This document shows positions 9,931 through 21,105 of a DNA stretch of 64,000 nt, one piece after another. The notes beneath the pieces are model-generated. The model was given only the letters and a program-made list of their open reading frames with translations, ran no database searches and had not been told where the DNA came from. The stretch is from Procambarus clarkii (lineage: Eukaryota; Arthropoda; Malacostraca; Decapoda; Cambaridae). Positions within the stretch are counted from its first letter, which is position 1. Each line of letters opens with the position of its first letter. Location of the stretch: positions 22,567,998-22,631,997 of the forward strand of contig NC_091152.1 of the NCBI RefSeq assembly GCF_040958095.1. The letters run 5' to 3'. A program made the translations under genes and the position numbers.

Positions 9931-11216
9931 AGTTAGTACACCCAGAAACAAGATATACTAGGTGAATACACACATACAAGGTATACTAGGTGAGTACTAG
10001 TTGAGTACTTACACACGATATTCTAGGTGAGACTAGGTGAGTATACACACACACGCAACATATACTAAGTTAGTACACCCAGAAACAAGAGATACTAGGT
10101 GAATACACACATACAAGGTATACTAGGTGAGTACTAGTTGAGTACTTACACACAAGATATTCTAGGTGAGACTAGGTGAGTATACACACACACGCAACAT
10201 ATACTAAGTTAGTACACCCAGAAACAAGATATACTAGGTGAATACACACATACAAGGTATACTAGGTGAGTACTAGTTGAGTACTTACACACAAGATATT
10301 CTAGGTGAGACTAGGTGAGTATACACACACACGCAACATATACTAAGTTAGTACACCCAGAAACAAGATATACTAGGTGAATACACACATACAAGGTATA
10401 CTAGGTGAGTACTAGTTGAGTACTTACACACAAGATATTCTAGGTGAGACTAGGTGAGTATACACACACACGCAACATATACTAAGTTAGTACACCCAGA
10501 AACAAGATATACTAGGTGAATACACACATACAAGGTATACTAGGTGAGTACTAGTTGAGTACTTACACACAAGATATTCTAGGTGAGACTAGGTGAGTAT
10601 ACACACACACGCAACATATACTAAGTTAGTACACCCAGAAACAAGATATACTAGGTGAATACACACATACAAGGATACTAGGTGAGTACTAGTTGAGTAC
10701 TTACACACAAGATATTCTAGGTGAGACTAGGTGAGTATACACACACACGCAACATATACTAAGTTAGTACACCCAGAAACAAGATATACTAGGTGAATAC
10801 ACACATACAAGGTATACTAGGTGAGTACTAGTTGAGTACTTACACACAAGATATTCTAGGTGAGACTAGGTGAGTATACACACACACGCAACATATACTA
10901 AGTTAGTACACCCAGAAACAAGATATACTAGGTGAATACACACATACAAGGTATACTAGGTGAGTACTAGTTGAGTACTTACACACAAGATATTCTAGGT
11001 GAGACTAGGTGAGTATACACACACACGCAACATATACTAAGTTAGTACACCCAGAAACAAGATATACTAGGTGAATACACACATACAAGGTATACTAGGT
11101 GAGTACTAGTTGAGTACTTACACACAAGATATTCTAGGTGAGACTAGGTGAGTATACACACACACGCAACATATACTAAGTTAGTACACCCAGAAACAAG
11201 ATATACTAGGTGAATA
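9931..11216. repeat. 139-bp satellite, about 9.2 copies
   Basis: Copies of AGTTAGTACACCCAGAAACA start at 9931, 10068, 10207, 10346, 10485, 10624, 10762, 10901, 11040 and 11179, so the period is 139 bp with occasional 137-138-bp units. Each unit holds four or more variants of CTAGGTGA(G/A)TAC plus a short CA run. Units are nearly identical, implying recent amplification. The core motif equals the end of the dispersed repeat at 8310-8330, so the satellite probably grew from such a repeat tail. Confidence 0.95.
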
Positions 11217-11634
11217 CCCTAACACCAACCTCCTACAGTACACAACACCAACCTCCCACAGTACACCTCCCACAGGTAACCCCAACACCAACCTCCCACA
11301 GTACACAACACCAACCTCCCACAGTACACCTCCCACAGGTAACCCCAGCACCAACCTCCCACAGTACACAACACCAACCTCCCACAGTACACATCCCACA
11401 GGTAACCCCAGCACCAACCTCCCACAGTACACAACACCAACCTCCCACAGTACACATCCCACAGGTAACCCCAGCACCAACCTCCCACAGTACACAACAC
11501 CAACCTCCCACAGTACACCTCCCACAGGTAACCCCAGCACCAACCTCCCACAGTACACCTCCTACAGGTAACCCCAACACCAACCTCACACAGTACACCT
11601 CCCACAGTAACCCCAGCACCAACCTCCCACAGGT
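11217..11634. repeat. 63-bp minisatellite (about 6-7 copies)
   Basis: Consecutive CACAGGTAACC landmarks are 63 bases apart (11276, 11339, 11402). Each unit contains two to three copies of the shorter core ACACCAACCTCCCACAGTAC. Because 63 is a multiple of three and the units lack stops in several frames, long open frames appear on both strands; they are not genes. It abuts the 139-bp satellite directly. Confidence 0.9.
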
Positions 11635-12124
11635 ACAAAATGAAGCCATGAGAATTATCTTAGGATGCCCAAGAAATGCTATGATTGAGAAAATCAGGAT
11701 GGAGTTGAATCTGCAGAGTATTGGGGATAGAATTGCAGAGATAAATGTAGCTTCTGCCATTAGATTAATGAGAGGTGGGGGAGCTAATGAATTGGTCCTC
11801 TCAGTTCAAAAGGTGGGAAGTACTGAACAATGTATGATGAAGAAAAGAGCATATATGAATACCTTATGTTCTAATGTTATTAAGTATGATGTTATTTCAG
11901 AGTGTATTGCTGTGCCCAAGAGAAAATTTACACCACCATGGGAGGATTGTAATGTAGATGTAGTAATTACTCCCTTGCAAAAGAAAAAAAGTATGTATGA
12001 AATAGGAGAGCTGAGGGCAACATATGATTGTATAATTAGAAAATTGCCTACAGAAAACACTCTACTACATGTATATTGTGATGGGTCAGTAGCTAGGGAT
12101 GGGAAGGCAGGATGTATATTGTGA
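11635..12124 (+). pseudogene. RNH-LINE Pol fragment: post-RT connection and start of RNase H
   Basis: From the edge of the minisatellite an uninterrupted plus-strand frame of about 160 codons reads VQNEAMRIILGCPRN, ELNLQSIGDRI and then LLHVYCDGSVARDGKAGC. The last is the first catalytic-aspartate motif of an RNase H type I domain (D in YCDGS). In such LINEs the RNase H follows the RT and degrades the RNA template. The domain is cut off after this motif; the rest of a related RNase H lies at 24,029. The apparent ATG-like start of the larger frame is within the minisatellite and is meaningless. Confidence 0.7.
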
Positions 12125-12199
12125 TGGGTCAGTAGCTAGGGATGGGAAGGCAGGATGTATATTGTGATGGGTCAGTAGCTAGGGATGGGAAGGCAGGAT
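12071..12199 (+). repeat. 43-bp RNase H motif in three tandem copies
   Basis: The block GTATATTGTGATGGGTCAGT... recurs at 12071, 12114 and 12157, an exact 43-bp spacing, with a fourth copy at about 13,709 on the far side of the LINE-A/LINE-B insertion. Since 43 is not a multiple of three, the duplication breaks the RNase H frame. Confidence 0.9.
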
Positions 12200-12205
12200 G
12201 TATAT

Positions 12206-12924
12206 GTTCTTAACATTCTGAAACCTATATTGTTTGCTGATGATACTACACTCATCTACTCCAACCCCAACCCACATACACTAAATACTGTAATGTTGTT
12301 AATAATGAACTAAAAAAAGTCCACTTATGGATGTCAACCAACAAACTAACACTTAACATAGAAAAGACCTACTACATCTTATTTGGAAGCAAATCTACAA
12401 ATGCAATTCAGCTTCAGATGACAATGTAAACATTAGCAATAACAATGATGGAAAGTTTCTTGGTCTATTCTTAGACAAGAGACTCAACTTCAGTACCCAC
12501 ATACAATACATAACTAAGAAAGTCTCTAAAACAGTTGGTATACTCTCCAAAATCAGATTATGTACCTAACCCTGCTCTCATCTCTCTATATTATACACTA
12601 ATCTATCCCTATCTCAACTATGGTATCTGTGCATGGGGTTCAACCACTGCAAACCACCTCAAGTCCATCATCACCCAGCAAAAATCTGCTATCAGAATAA
12701 TATCAAATTCTGCTTTCAGACAACACACAGCCCCCTTGTTTAACTCCCTAAACATGCTAAACATAATCTCACTCCATAAATTCTCTTGTGTCAACTACAT
12801 TTACAAAACCCTGTTCTTAAATGCAAATCCTGCTCTGAAACTCTTCCTGGACAGATGTAATAGGACCCATTATCACCACACCAGAAATAAATATCTCTTT
12901 GATATCCCCAGAGTTAAACTTGTA

Positions 12925-12927
<3 letters not shown>
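12206..12927 (+). pseudogene. LINE-A reverse transcriptase C-terminal fragment
   Basis: The frame-shifted plus strand reads LFADDTTLIYSN (the catalytic xxDD box), LWMSTNKLTLNIEK, KFLGLFLDKRLNF, NYGICAWGSTTANHL and CNRTHYHHTRNKYLFDIP. This is the same family as 22,366-24,028. It is interrupted at 12,928 by a minus-strand LINE-B 3' end and resumes as a 3' tail at about 13,546, with several hundred bases of untranslated region missing. Confidence 0.75.
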
Positions 12928-12957
<30 letters not shown>

Positions 12958-13545
12958 TCAGGTAAGGTACATACATACAAGTAATGTTACATTAATGGAT
13001 CGATATATAGATAGAGCTAGTACATACAATGCCTAAAGCCACTATTACGCAACGCGTTTCGGGCAGGAAAAACATTAATATCTAGAACTTAATACTAATT
13101 GAGCATAAAGAATAAAATGTGTTGAGAACAAATACAAATAAAGATAAAAAAAAGAGGGAACATGACTGAAAAAGCAGCACAAATACAATAGGTTGACAAA
13201 CAGTGTTGATTAAAAAAAAAAAAAAAATAACAGACATGGGTTGACAATAGAGGGGTGGGTAAGGTAGGTTAGTGAATTTATTAGGTAGTGTTTAGTTTTT
13301 ATCTTAAACTGGTTGAGAGAGGTACAGTCTTTAACATGGTTGGGAAGATCATTCCACATTCTGGGTCCCTTGATTTGTAGAGCATTTCTAGTTTGATTAA
13401 GTCGTATTCTTGGAATATCAAAACTGTATTTTTTTCTGGTGTGGTGCTCATGGGTTCTGTTACAACCTTCAATGAAGCTTTTGAGCTTATATGTATGTAT
13501 TTGTAATGTATGTATGTAAACAATGTATTTATTATCATTTATCAA
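12928..13545 (-). mobile_element. LINE-B 3' end fragment
   Basis: On the minus strand the coding end reads LKSFIEGCNRTHEHHTRKK, then MWNDLPNHVKDC and FKIKTKHYLIN, followed by the 3' untranslated region, whose plus-strand form contains TACGCAACGCGTTTCGGGCA and a TAAA-rich tail at 12,928-12,950. It matches 24,496-25,090. It is 5'-truncated, as is common for target-primed LINE insertions. Confidence 0.75.
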
Positions 13546-13708
13546 TTCTGATAGAAATTACCTACTTAAAATTATCTGTTAGATTAAGGACCTGCCTGAA
13601 ACGCTGCGCATACTAGTGGCTTTACAAGATTGTAAATACTGTACTATTCAATGTATTCTCACAACCCCAATGTACCTACTTGTATATATATAAATAAAAT
13701 AAAATAAA
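13546..13708 (+). repeat. LINE-A 3' tail
   Basis: It contains AAATTATCTGTTAGATTAAGG, the motif CTAGTGGCTTTACAAGA and an end CTTGTATATATAAATAAAAT, matching 23,820-24,028. The same 3' motif closes the SINE in the macrosatellite. Confidence 0.7.
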
Positions 13709-14175
13709 ATATTGTGATGGGTCAGTAGCTAGGGATGGGAAGGCAGGATGCAGTATGCCAAACTGAATTCGTGCGCCCCTTGAGGGACTTGAAGTAGAGG
13801 GATAGGGATCACAGGATAAGTATGGGTTGCACAAACTACTGGTAACAGGATGAGTATGGGTTGCACAATTAATTACTACAAAGTGGTTGAGTATGGGGTG
13901 CACGTAAATGAAGACTCCCAAGAAGCAAATCAGAGATCAGCCCAAGCTTCATCTTGAGGCAAAGCTCAATGCCTTAAGCCATATTGATGCTCTGTCCACA
14001 GAGCATTCTCTCTCTCAAATCATAATAGTACACTAATGGTTCCCTACACCACCCCTCAGGTGCAGCTGCAGCAGGCTTGGGTGACATGATGACTATGGGG
14101 TGCACAATAAACTAACACTCACAGAATGAGTATGGGCTGCACAATAAGCTACCTCTCACAAGATTAGTAATAAAG
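13709..14175. repeat. Fourth RNase H 43-bp copy and dispersed TATGGGTTGCAC repeat
   Basis: The segment starts with the 43-bp RNase H motif seen at 12,071 and passes into sequence with repeated GAGTATGGGTTGCAC-like motifs (about 13,820, 13,850, 13,890, 14,095, 14,130), often followed by AATAAA or ATTA. This looks like the 3' end family of the RNH-LINE. No open frame. Confidence 0.5.
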
Positions 14176-14571
14176 AAACATTAATTTTTTGGGTAGGGTG
14201 ACTGAAACTCATCCTGGGGTAAAAATGTTTATTTAAATTTATTATAGTTAAATGAATTTAGTAAATTATTCCCTATATTGTATTATAAGTGAATTGACAC
14301 TAAACTATAAATGATACTAATAAGGTTTTAAAAATGAAAAACAGTAAAAATCCTTCATGTAAGATATGGAAGTGAAAAGTAAATTAACTGTAAACTAAAT
14401 TATAAACTGTAGACATAATATAAAGTATTATAAGTAAAATACCTATAAACTACCAAATAATGTGTAAGGAACCATTTCTATTGTTTGTCCTTTTTTACCT
14501 GTTTCCTCAGGTATTTTAAAATTCCCATTCCGTTGTTACTACACTGTTTTCCTGGTGTAGTTCCCTGTGGT
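14176..14571. other. Unassigned AT-rich sequence
   Basis: Very AT-rich with no recognisable feature. Confidence 0.5.
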
Positions 14572-14781
14572 TCAAATTTTACTACTTGTACTTCTTGCTG
14601 TTTCTGAAGGATTTGCTAATGGTAGCCCTTGTTGCACCGGCGGAACTTTTTGTAAATGTTCCACCTGCGGAACTTTTTGTAATTGTTGAATTTCTTGCAC
14701 CTGCGGTACTTTTTGGACTTTATGCACCTGCTGCACTTGTAGCTCGTCAGGATTTTTTTTCCAGGGCATTATCGCTATCAC
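14572..14781 (-). CDS. Short ORF of Gln/Val/Pro repeats (doubtful)
   Basis: A 69-codon minus-strand frame consists mostly of a degenerate repeat QKVPQVQ/HKVQKVPQV, encoded by imperfect CACCTGCGGAACTTTTTGTA-like units on the plus strand. It has no signal peptide, domain or neighbouring exon that I recognise. It may be a minisatellite with accidental coding potential or a piece of a low-complexity host or transposon protein. No function assigned. Confidence 0.2.
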   Translation of the reverse strand: MIAIMPWKKNPDELQVQQVHKVQKVPQVQEIQQLQKVPQVEHLQKVPPVQQGLPLANPSETARSTSSKI

Positions 14782-14884
14782 CTTCTGATCCTAATGTAAG
14801 TTTATCTGCATCAAGCTTCCTTGTGCATGCTGGAAAAAAATAAAAATAAAAAATAAAAAATTTTGAAATGGAAGATCCTGTGTA

Positions 14885-15290
14885 ACAAATTTAATCAGTT
14901 ACTATGATCGAGCCGCAGAAATTTTACAGGAAAGATATGGTTGGGTTGACTGCATCTATCTGGACCTAAAAGAGGCATTCAATAGAATTCCACATAAGAG
15001 TTTTGTTCTGGAAACTGGAACATATTGGAGGGGTGACAGGTAAGCTTCTAACATGGATTAAAAAATTTCAAACTGATAGAAAAATGAGGGCAGTAATCAG
15101 AGGCAATGTATTGGACTGGAGAAATGTCACGAGTGGAGTACCACAGGGTTTAGTTCTGGCATTCATGGATAAATAATAAATAAATTGTTCATGATTTTTT
15201 TAGACAAAAGCTAGAATATGCAGCAGTTGTATGGTGCCCATATCTTAAGAAGTACATGTACAAACTTGAAATGATACAAAGACGTCATGG
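14885..15290 (+). pseudogene. Reverse transcriptase fragment of a third LINE lineage
   Basis: The plus strand reads FYDRAAEILQERYGWVDCI, YLDLKEAFNRIPHKS (catalytic aspartate in YLDLKEAF), IKKFQTDRKMRAVIRGN and VTSGVPQGLVLA, then after a deletion near 15,165-15,200 LEYAAVVWCPYLKKYM. The xxDD box is missing. The sequence differs clearly from LINE-A, LINE-B and RNH-LINE, so it is a separate family, also broken. Confidence 0.7.
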
Positions 15291-15442
15291 GTGTCATAGG
15301 GGCACCAGCACACTGGTTTGCTAAAGGGCCCTTAATGCTGTCGAGACCTTATGGGCCCTTGGACCCATTACGTTAAGACATAGTGCTGTATTGGGCCACA
15401 CACTTTTTGCCATATACATCAACGACAGAGATGATTGAATTG

Positions 15443-15642
<200 letters not shown>

Positions 15643-15900
15643 GAGAGAAAATAATAGGTGGTGATATATTTATATATTATGTGAACTACTTACACAAAAG
15701 AAGTTAGTGGTGAAGATCTTCTTGTCCTCTTCTTGTATTACGTTGTTTGGTAAAATACATGTGTCACCCGTGCTGGTCCTTTCTTGTAATAGATAACGAT
15801 TGATTCATACCCACAGCCACGCAGATATGTTAGCTGAAAAGCAAATAATATTTAAACAATAACACTATCTGGGAAAATGCAACAAAATAAATGTTTGAAG
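15643..15900. other. Unassigned sequence
   Basis: No recognisable feature. Confidence 0.5.
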
Positions 15901-16380
15901 CATAGCTGGGCATGTGCAATAGAACCCATAATAGAATCACAATACCAGAAATAAATATCTTGATATCCCCAGAGTCAAAGTTATTCTGTGTAAATACTCT
16001 ATGCAAATAAAGGGACCTTGTCTATGGAACTAACTTGCTAACAAATTTAAAAACTGTCCAACTTCTGCCATTTTAAAAAAATAAAACCAAAAAGTACCTA
16101 AATTTTTTCTTGATAGTTTCCTAACTAGTGTATTAAACTCGCACTGTATCTTATGAAATCCAATGCCAGAATATATGTGCCTAAACCATACAACTTTTCC
16201 ATTGTAATCATTGCTATCACCTTATATCATGATTGTTATATTGAATGCATATCTTACTATATTATACCTTGAAATATTCCTCAAATTATGCCTACAATTT
16301 ATATGTTGATAACCCTCAAATTTTACTTTAATGTACATAGTAATCTTTGTGATACTTTCTTACAATGTACCAGCCAATAA
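15901..16380 (+). repeat. LINE-A C-terminus and 3' untranslated fragment
   Basis: It collinearly matches 23,260-23,770 of the better LINE-A copy: a decayed NRTHNR..PEINI segment, then GATATCCCCAGAGTCAAA, CGCACTGTATCT, CATACAACTTT and TCTTACAATGTACC. It carries many substitutions and indels, so it is an old copy. Confidence 0.65.
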
Positions 16381-16640
16381 ACCTCCTCACTTTTGGGACA
16401 TGGTAACATGGTACTCAGATAAAGGGTTTCCGGTGGATGTAGTATACATGGATTATGCTAAAGACTTTAATAAGGTACCACATGGAAGACTAGCAAGGAA
16501 ATTACAGGTTCATGAAAAAAATTGTAAAGTGCACAAAACAATAGTTAAAACAAAGAGAGCAAAAGGTCATACTAAATGGGAATGAATATGAAGAAATGTG
16601 TTAAGTTGAGTACCTCAGGGGTCCATTTTTAAGTCTAAAA
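16381..16640 (+). pseudogene. Fourth LINE-type RT fragment
   Basis: A frame of about 60 codons reads WYSDKGFPVDVVYMDYAKDF, NKVPHGRLARKL and, after a frameshift, QKVILNGNEYEEMC. VVYMDYAKDF is the first catalytic block of an RT (YxDxxKAFD-like). It resembles but is not identical to the fragment at 14,885. Broken and short. Confidence 0.6.
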
Positions 16641-16734
16641 TATTTTTCATATATTGAACATCTATGATATAGAAAAGAATATAATCTAATCAACCACATC
16701 CTCATATTTGCAAATGCCTGGCATTTCACGAGCA

Positions 16735-16815
16735 CTTTGTCCGGGGTTTATATTCTAGCCGGGGAGGATTTACTGGGTTAGGCTAACCTAACCTAACTTA
16801 ACCAAACCAAACCAA
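16735..16815 (+). repeat. SINE fragment followed by a short CCTAA/CCAAA run
   Basis: GGTTTATATTCTAGCCGGGG and AGGATTTACTGGG match the B-box-proximal part of the SINE at 34,121. It is followed by about three CCTAA units and two ACCAA units. Fragment only. Confidence 0.5.
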
Positions 16816-16819
16816 GTAT

Positions 16820-16990
16820 CTCAAGTTACAAATATCTCTGGGAATTCATATTATCTGCTGTTGTAGAATTGACAAAATGGACAGTGTCAACAAAATTATT
16901 GTCCCTGACAGGGACAATTCTGTAACAAATGTTCTAGCATAAAACTTTGTACAGTTTAGTAATTCCTTACCATTTGATGTACTAGGTAGA
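16820..16990 (+). pseudogene. RNH-LINE C-terminal fragment, decayed
   Basis: Shares AGTTACAAATATCTCTGGGA, CAGTGTCAACAAAA and GACAATTCTGTAAC with 30,520-30,690, but the Cys/His cluster is disrupted by deletions. An old copy. Confidence 0.55.
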
Positions 16991-17535
16991 TCCATGTTTG
17001 GTGAAGTTTTATAGCTGGAGCTGGAAGATCCTGTCGAGATGACTTCTTCAAAGAGAATAGCTTCAACACATTGTGTCTTGAGTCTTCCAGTACTTGGCTA
17101 CAGTTACCAGATCTGATTTACAGAAACTAGTGAACTATGGAGATAAGATTGTTAATAATATACTTTTTTTGAGATTCATATGACTTGCAGCTTAAAAACC
17201 AATCTTATTTTAAAATAGTACACTAAAGTACATAGCAAATTGCGAAATTCGTAGTTTTTTAACTACTTTAAAGCTAAATTCTCAAGCTTTGAAAATAAGC
17301 ACAATTTGCTATTTTAAGCGGAATCTGGCAACTCTGATTTAGCATGTAAACATTGACTTGCATTCACAATGTAGTTATTTATTTTTCAACAATTTAAAAC
17401 GAGTTATGAAAATACACACATTGGTACATTATTGCAAAGGCACTATACTATATATATATATATATAAATTGTTGCAAGTCGAGCAACAAATATTTTACAT
17501 TGAACAACAAATGAGATTGGAAAAGCAGTATTGCC
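16991..17535. other. Unassigned sequence
   Basis: AT-rich, with a short TATA run at about 17,450; nothing else recognised. Confidence 0.5.
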
Positions 17536-18515
17536 AAAATAGACCCCAGACACACCCTGTGGGTAGTAATGGACCCCCATACCGACCCTATGAGGGGTAG
17601 TGGACCCCATAATAACACTATGGGCGATAGTGGATACTATACAAACACTATGGGCGGTAGTTGACTTCATAGAGACCCTGTGGGCGGTAAGGGACCCCCT
17701 ATCGACCCTGTGGGCGGCAGTGGACCCCCTATCGGTCCTGTGGGCGGCAGTGGACCCCCTACCGACCCTGTGGGCGGCAGTGGACCCCTACCGAACGTGT
17801 GGGCGGCAGTGGACCCCCTACCGACCCTGTGGGCGGCAGTGGACCCCCTATCGATCCTGTGGGCGGTAGTGGACCCCCCCCATATCGACCCTGTGGGCGG
17901 CAGTGGACCCCCTATCGATCCTGTGGGCGGCAGTGGACCCCCTACCGACCCAGTGGGTGGCAGTGGACCCCCTGCCGACCCTGTGGGCGGTAGTGGACCC
18001 CTACCGACCCTGTGGACGGTAGTTGACTTCATAGCGACCCAGTGGGCGGTAGTGAACCCCATACCGACCCTGTGGGTGGCGGTGGACTCCATACCGACTC
18101 TGTGGGCGGCAGTGAACCCTATATACTAATCCTGTGGGCGATACTGTACCCTATAGTCATCCTGTGGGGGCAATGGATGCCATACATATCCAGTGGGTGT
18201 TATTGTACCCCATACTTATTCTGTGGGTGGTTGGAGCCCCATACCCATCCTGTGGGTTATAGTGGACCCCATACTCATCCTGTGGGTGGTATTGGACCCC
18301 ATACCTATCCTGTGGGTGGTTGTGAGCCCATACCCATCCTGTCGGTGGTAGTGGACGCAATACACATCCAGTGGATGGTATTGGATCCCATACCCTTCCT
18401 GTGGGTGGAAGTGATCCCCATACCATTCCTGTGGGTGGATGTGACCCCCATACTCATCCTGCGGGTGTTATTGGACCCCTTACCCACCTAACAGGTGGTA
18501 GTGGACCCTAATCCT
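17536..18515. repeat. 30-bp minisatellite, about 33 copies
   Basis: The unit is close to CCTGTGGGCGGCAGTGG plus ACCCCCTATCGAC, 30 bp. The left two-thirds (to about 18,110) are GC-rich GGGCGG variants. The right third shifts to GGGTGGTATTGG..CATACCCAT variants, a gradient of unit divergence along the array. A 30-bp unit keeps frame, so open frames on both strands, including Gly/Pro-rich ones, are by-products. Confidence 0.95.
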
Positions 18516-19035
18516 ATAGTTTCCAATAATCCACACCATACCATCCTGTTTGCAGTAGTTTACCCTATATACATTCCAACATAACATCGTTTTCTGTTAG
18601 CGTTCCTACAAAACATTCTTTAAAGATTTCTAAAGCACAAACTATAGTATATAATATTGATTGGTGAAGCACTTATTCTATGTAATAATTTATTGTGCTT
18701 ATTATAATTTACTAAGAACAACTAATATTTCTCAAAACAAAACTACGAGCCTTCAATAGGATGTAGCTGATCTGTAATATTATAAGAGCATGGACAATAG
18801 TAGGTGAATTTCACAACCCATGTGGGACCTGAAAACTACAATTTTCGTTATAATTGAACCAATCACGACTATTCAGCTATCTACGTTGATGGACGAGTAC
18901 TGTGAGACGTAAATTGGTACGTGAGGAAGAGTTTGAGCCTTGGTAAAAAAGTTAACTGGGAATATATCACATATGTAATAAATCACATTCCACATATTGA
19001 CTTTAAGCACTAGTCATATATGTACTGTCTTGTGT
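18516..19035. other. Unassigned sequence
   Basis: No gene or repeat recognised. Confidence 0.5.
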
Positions 19036-19568
19036 GAGAACGGGTTGGAATTTTACGAGGTAGGAATAGAGCTGTTTGTAAATAATTTTTTCAAATATTT
19101 TTGATAGAATGGGTAGATTTGATATTGGTCTATAATTGTTTATGTCCGCCGGATTGCCTCCTTTATGGACTGGCGTTACTCTTGCTTTTTTGAGGATATC
19201 AGGGAAGGTGTGACACTCTATAGATTTGTTGAACAGTAGTGCTATGGGTGGGGCAAGGGCATGGGAGGCTCTCTTGTACACAATGGACGGAATTTCACTG
19301 GTGTTCCCTGCCTTGGTTTTTAGAGAGTGTATGATGGACACAACATCTGCCGGGCTGAATGGTGAAAGGAGAAGAGAGTTTGGATAGCTGCCTGAGAGAT
19401 ATGTGTTAATATGTGTCTGAGTCTGTGGGATTTTACTGGCAAGATTAGCACCAACCGATGAAAAGAAACTATTAAATTCATTTGCCATTTCTAAATCAGT
19501 TGACGGTATATCCCCATCCTTGTAGAGTTTTATTTGGTTATGTGAGTGTTGTTTAGTTCCTAGGATAC
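19036..19568 (-). pseudogene. LINE-B-type linker and RT N-terminal fragment
   Basis: The minus strand reads EMANEFNSFFSSVGANLASK, then ADVVSIIHSLKTKAGNTSE, ARVTPVHKGGNPADINNYRP and SNLPILSKIFEKIIYKQL. These are the pre-RT linker and the first RT blocks, homologous to 26,100-26,548 but clearly diverged, so a subfamily of LINE-B. It stops before the catalytic aspartate block. Confidence 0.75.
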
Positions 19569-19606
19569 TAGGATACTAGTATCATCAACATTAGGGAAAG
19601 GGAACA

Positions 19607-21105
19607 TTAGGAATCAACAACATTAGGGAAAGGCAGGTATGAAGTGACTCCGACTGTACAAACACCCTTGTGGAAATCAGATTCCAGGGTAACCTTATGG
19701 AGGGGTACTGCTCGAGTATCACTAGTGACACCCTCGACCAGCACCACCTCTCCAGTGTCGAAAGTGTTGGCACTTTGCAACGCACTCTCTAAAATTAAAG
19801 TCTGGATGGCACCGGTGTCTCGGGAGATCACCACGTCCTTCCAGGAAGAACCCTCAGACAAAAGTAGTCTCCCTTTCGATAAGAATGGGGTAAGCAAGTC
19901 CAACCACTGTGGATTGGAGGTCTTACTCCCTAACCCTTCCGAAGGCCTCAAGCCCTGTGTCACAACTAGAGCATTGGGTCTTTTTTCCGGGTACAGTTGC
20001 CAACAATGGCTAATAGTGTGGTTTGGACGATTACAGTGACCACAAAAACGTCGGGGAGAAGAGATATTACTAACAGAATTACCCTTCAGTTCACCCTTAG
20101 GTGCCGTGGGGCTAGACACTTTAACAGGGTTAGTTATGTCTGAAACAGAAGGTGCATTAGTTAAAGGGTTAGAATGAGCTGGTCTGGACTGGCTGTGGGT
20201 ATAAGTTTTGCTACTCTGTGGGGTATAATTATTTTTATTGGGCCTTTTGCCCGCCAATTGGTAGTTTTCTGCCAACTTGGCCAAATCCCCTATTTTAGAA
20301 TTTGACTCTATCCTTCCTTTAATGTACTGTGAAACATTCTCTGGCATAATATCTATAAAATGCTCCATTAAAACTAAGTTCCTGAGAGCCTCGTATGTTT
20401 CGGCTTTCGCCGAGCGAATCCATCTATCAAACAATCTAATTTGATCACTAACAAATTCAGTGAGCGGTTGGTTGTGAGTAGGCCTAAGGTTGCGATAAAC
20501 TTGGCGGTGAGCTTCAGGAGTAATTTCATATGCCCGCAAAATACATTCCCTGACTTTATCATATTCAAAACACTCGTCGTCAGGCATGTTTATAAAAATA
20601 TCTTGTGCTTTACCCCTAAGTCTTCCTGTAGGATTTTCACCCACTCTTTCTTTGGCCAGTTCATGGACATGGCCAATCTCTGAAAATGGTTGAAAAACCT
20701 TTCAGGGTCTGACTCGGAAAATTCAGGCAAATTATGCTTTTTCTCATAATGCCTGGGGTTTGAATCCCCGGCAGGTGGAGGTCCAGTGGCATTCGCTCTA
20801 ATTCTAGCCTCCTCGGTTTTGAGTCTTTGCTCCTCTAATTTTATTCTTGCTAACTCTAGAGCTAATTCTCTATCCTTATGAGCTGCACTTTCTGCTTGGC
20901 TAGGCTGGCATAAAGGTGTATCACTTGCCAATAGTTCTTCATCAATACAATGTTGTAATATTTCATTCACCAAAGTCCACTTTTTATCCGCATCATTTAA
21001 TTCTAGGCCAAATTCCTTGCCTAACAATACTAAATTAGACTTGGTAAGTTTCTTTATCTCTACTGCTGAAGGCTCACCTGCTAGTCTCTGCATTTCAGAT
21101 GACAT
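19607..21105 (-). pseudogene. Gag-protease of a second Ty3/gypsy-type element, frameshifted
   Basis: The ATG is taken at 21,105-21,103 (MSSEMQRL). The N-terminal part is helical and Glu/Lys-rich. The capsid part contains FFNHFQRLAMSMNWPKKEW, the same SCAN-like arrangement as the element at base 1, followed by AYEITPEAHRQVYRNL. The frame shifts by one base near 20,600-20,640, inside the capsid. Downstream come a CCHC knuckle (20,044-20,003) and a protease with DTG at 19,819-19,811. The reading ends shortly after the protease flap; no RT or integrase follows. It is a different, 3'-truncated family from the element at base 1. The LINE-B-type fragment begins about 40 bp further left. Confidence 0.7.

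Noticed and set aside
9931-11216. CRISPR-like array
   Set aside because: The units are contiguous 139-bp satellites without variable spacers, in eukaryotic repeat DNA.
11181-12124. Long proline/threonine or cysteine/tryptophan-rich proteins on both strands
   Set aside because: They arise from the stop-free 63-bp minisatellite; only the part after 11,635 is real LINE coding sequence.
16770-16815. Short CCTAA run as an interstitial telomere repeat (arthropod TTAGG)
   Set aside because: Only about three units, mixed with CCAAA, next to a SINE fragment; too short to mean anything.
17600-18490. Gly/Pro-rich repeat protein
   Set aside because: The 30-bp unit is open in several frames on both strands with no start, signal or flanking exon.
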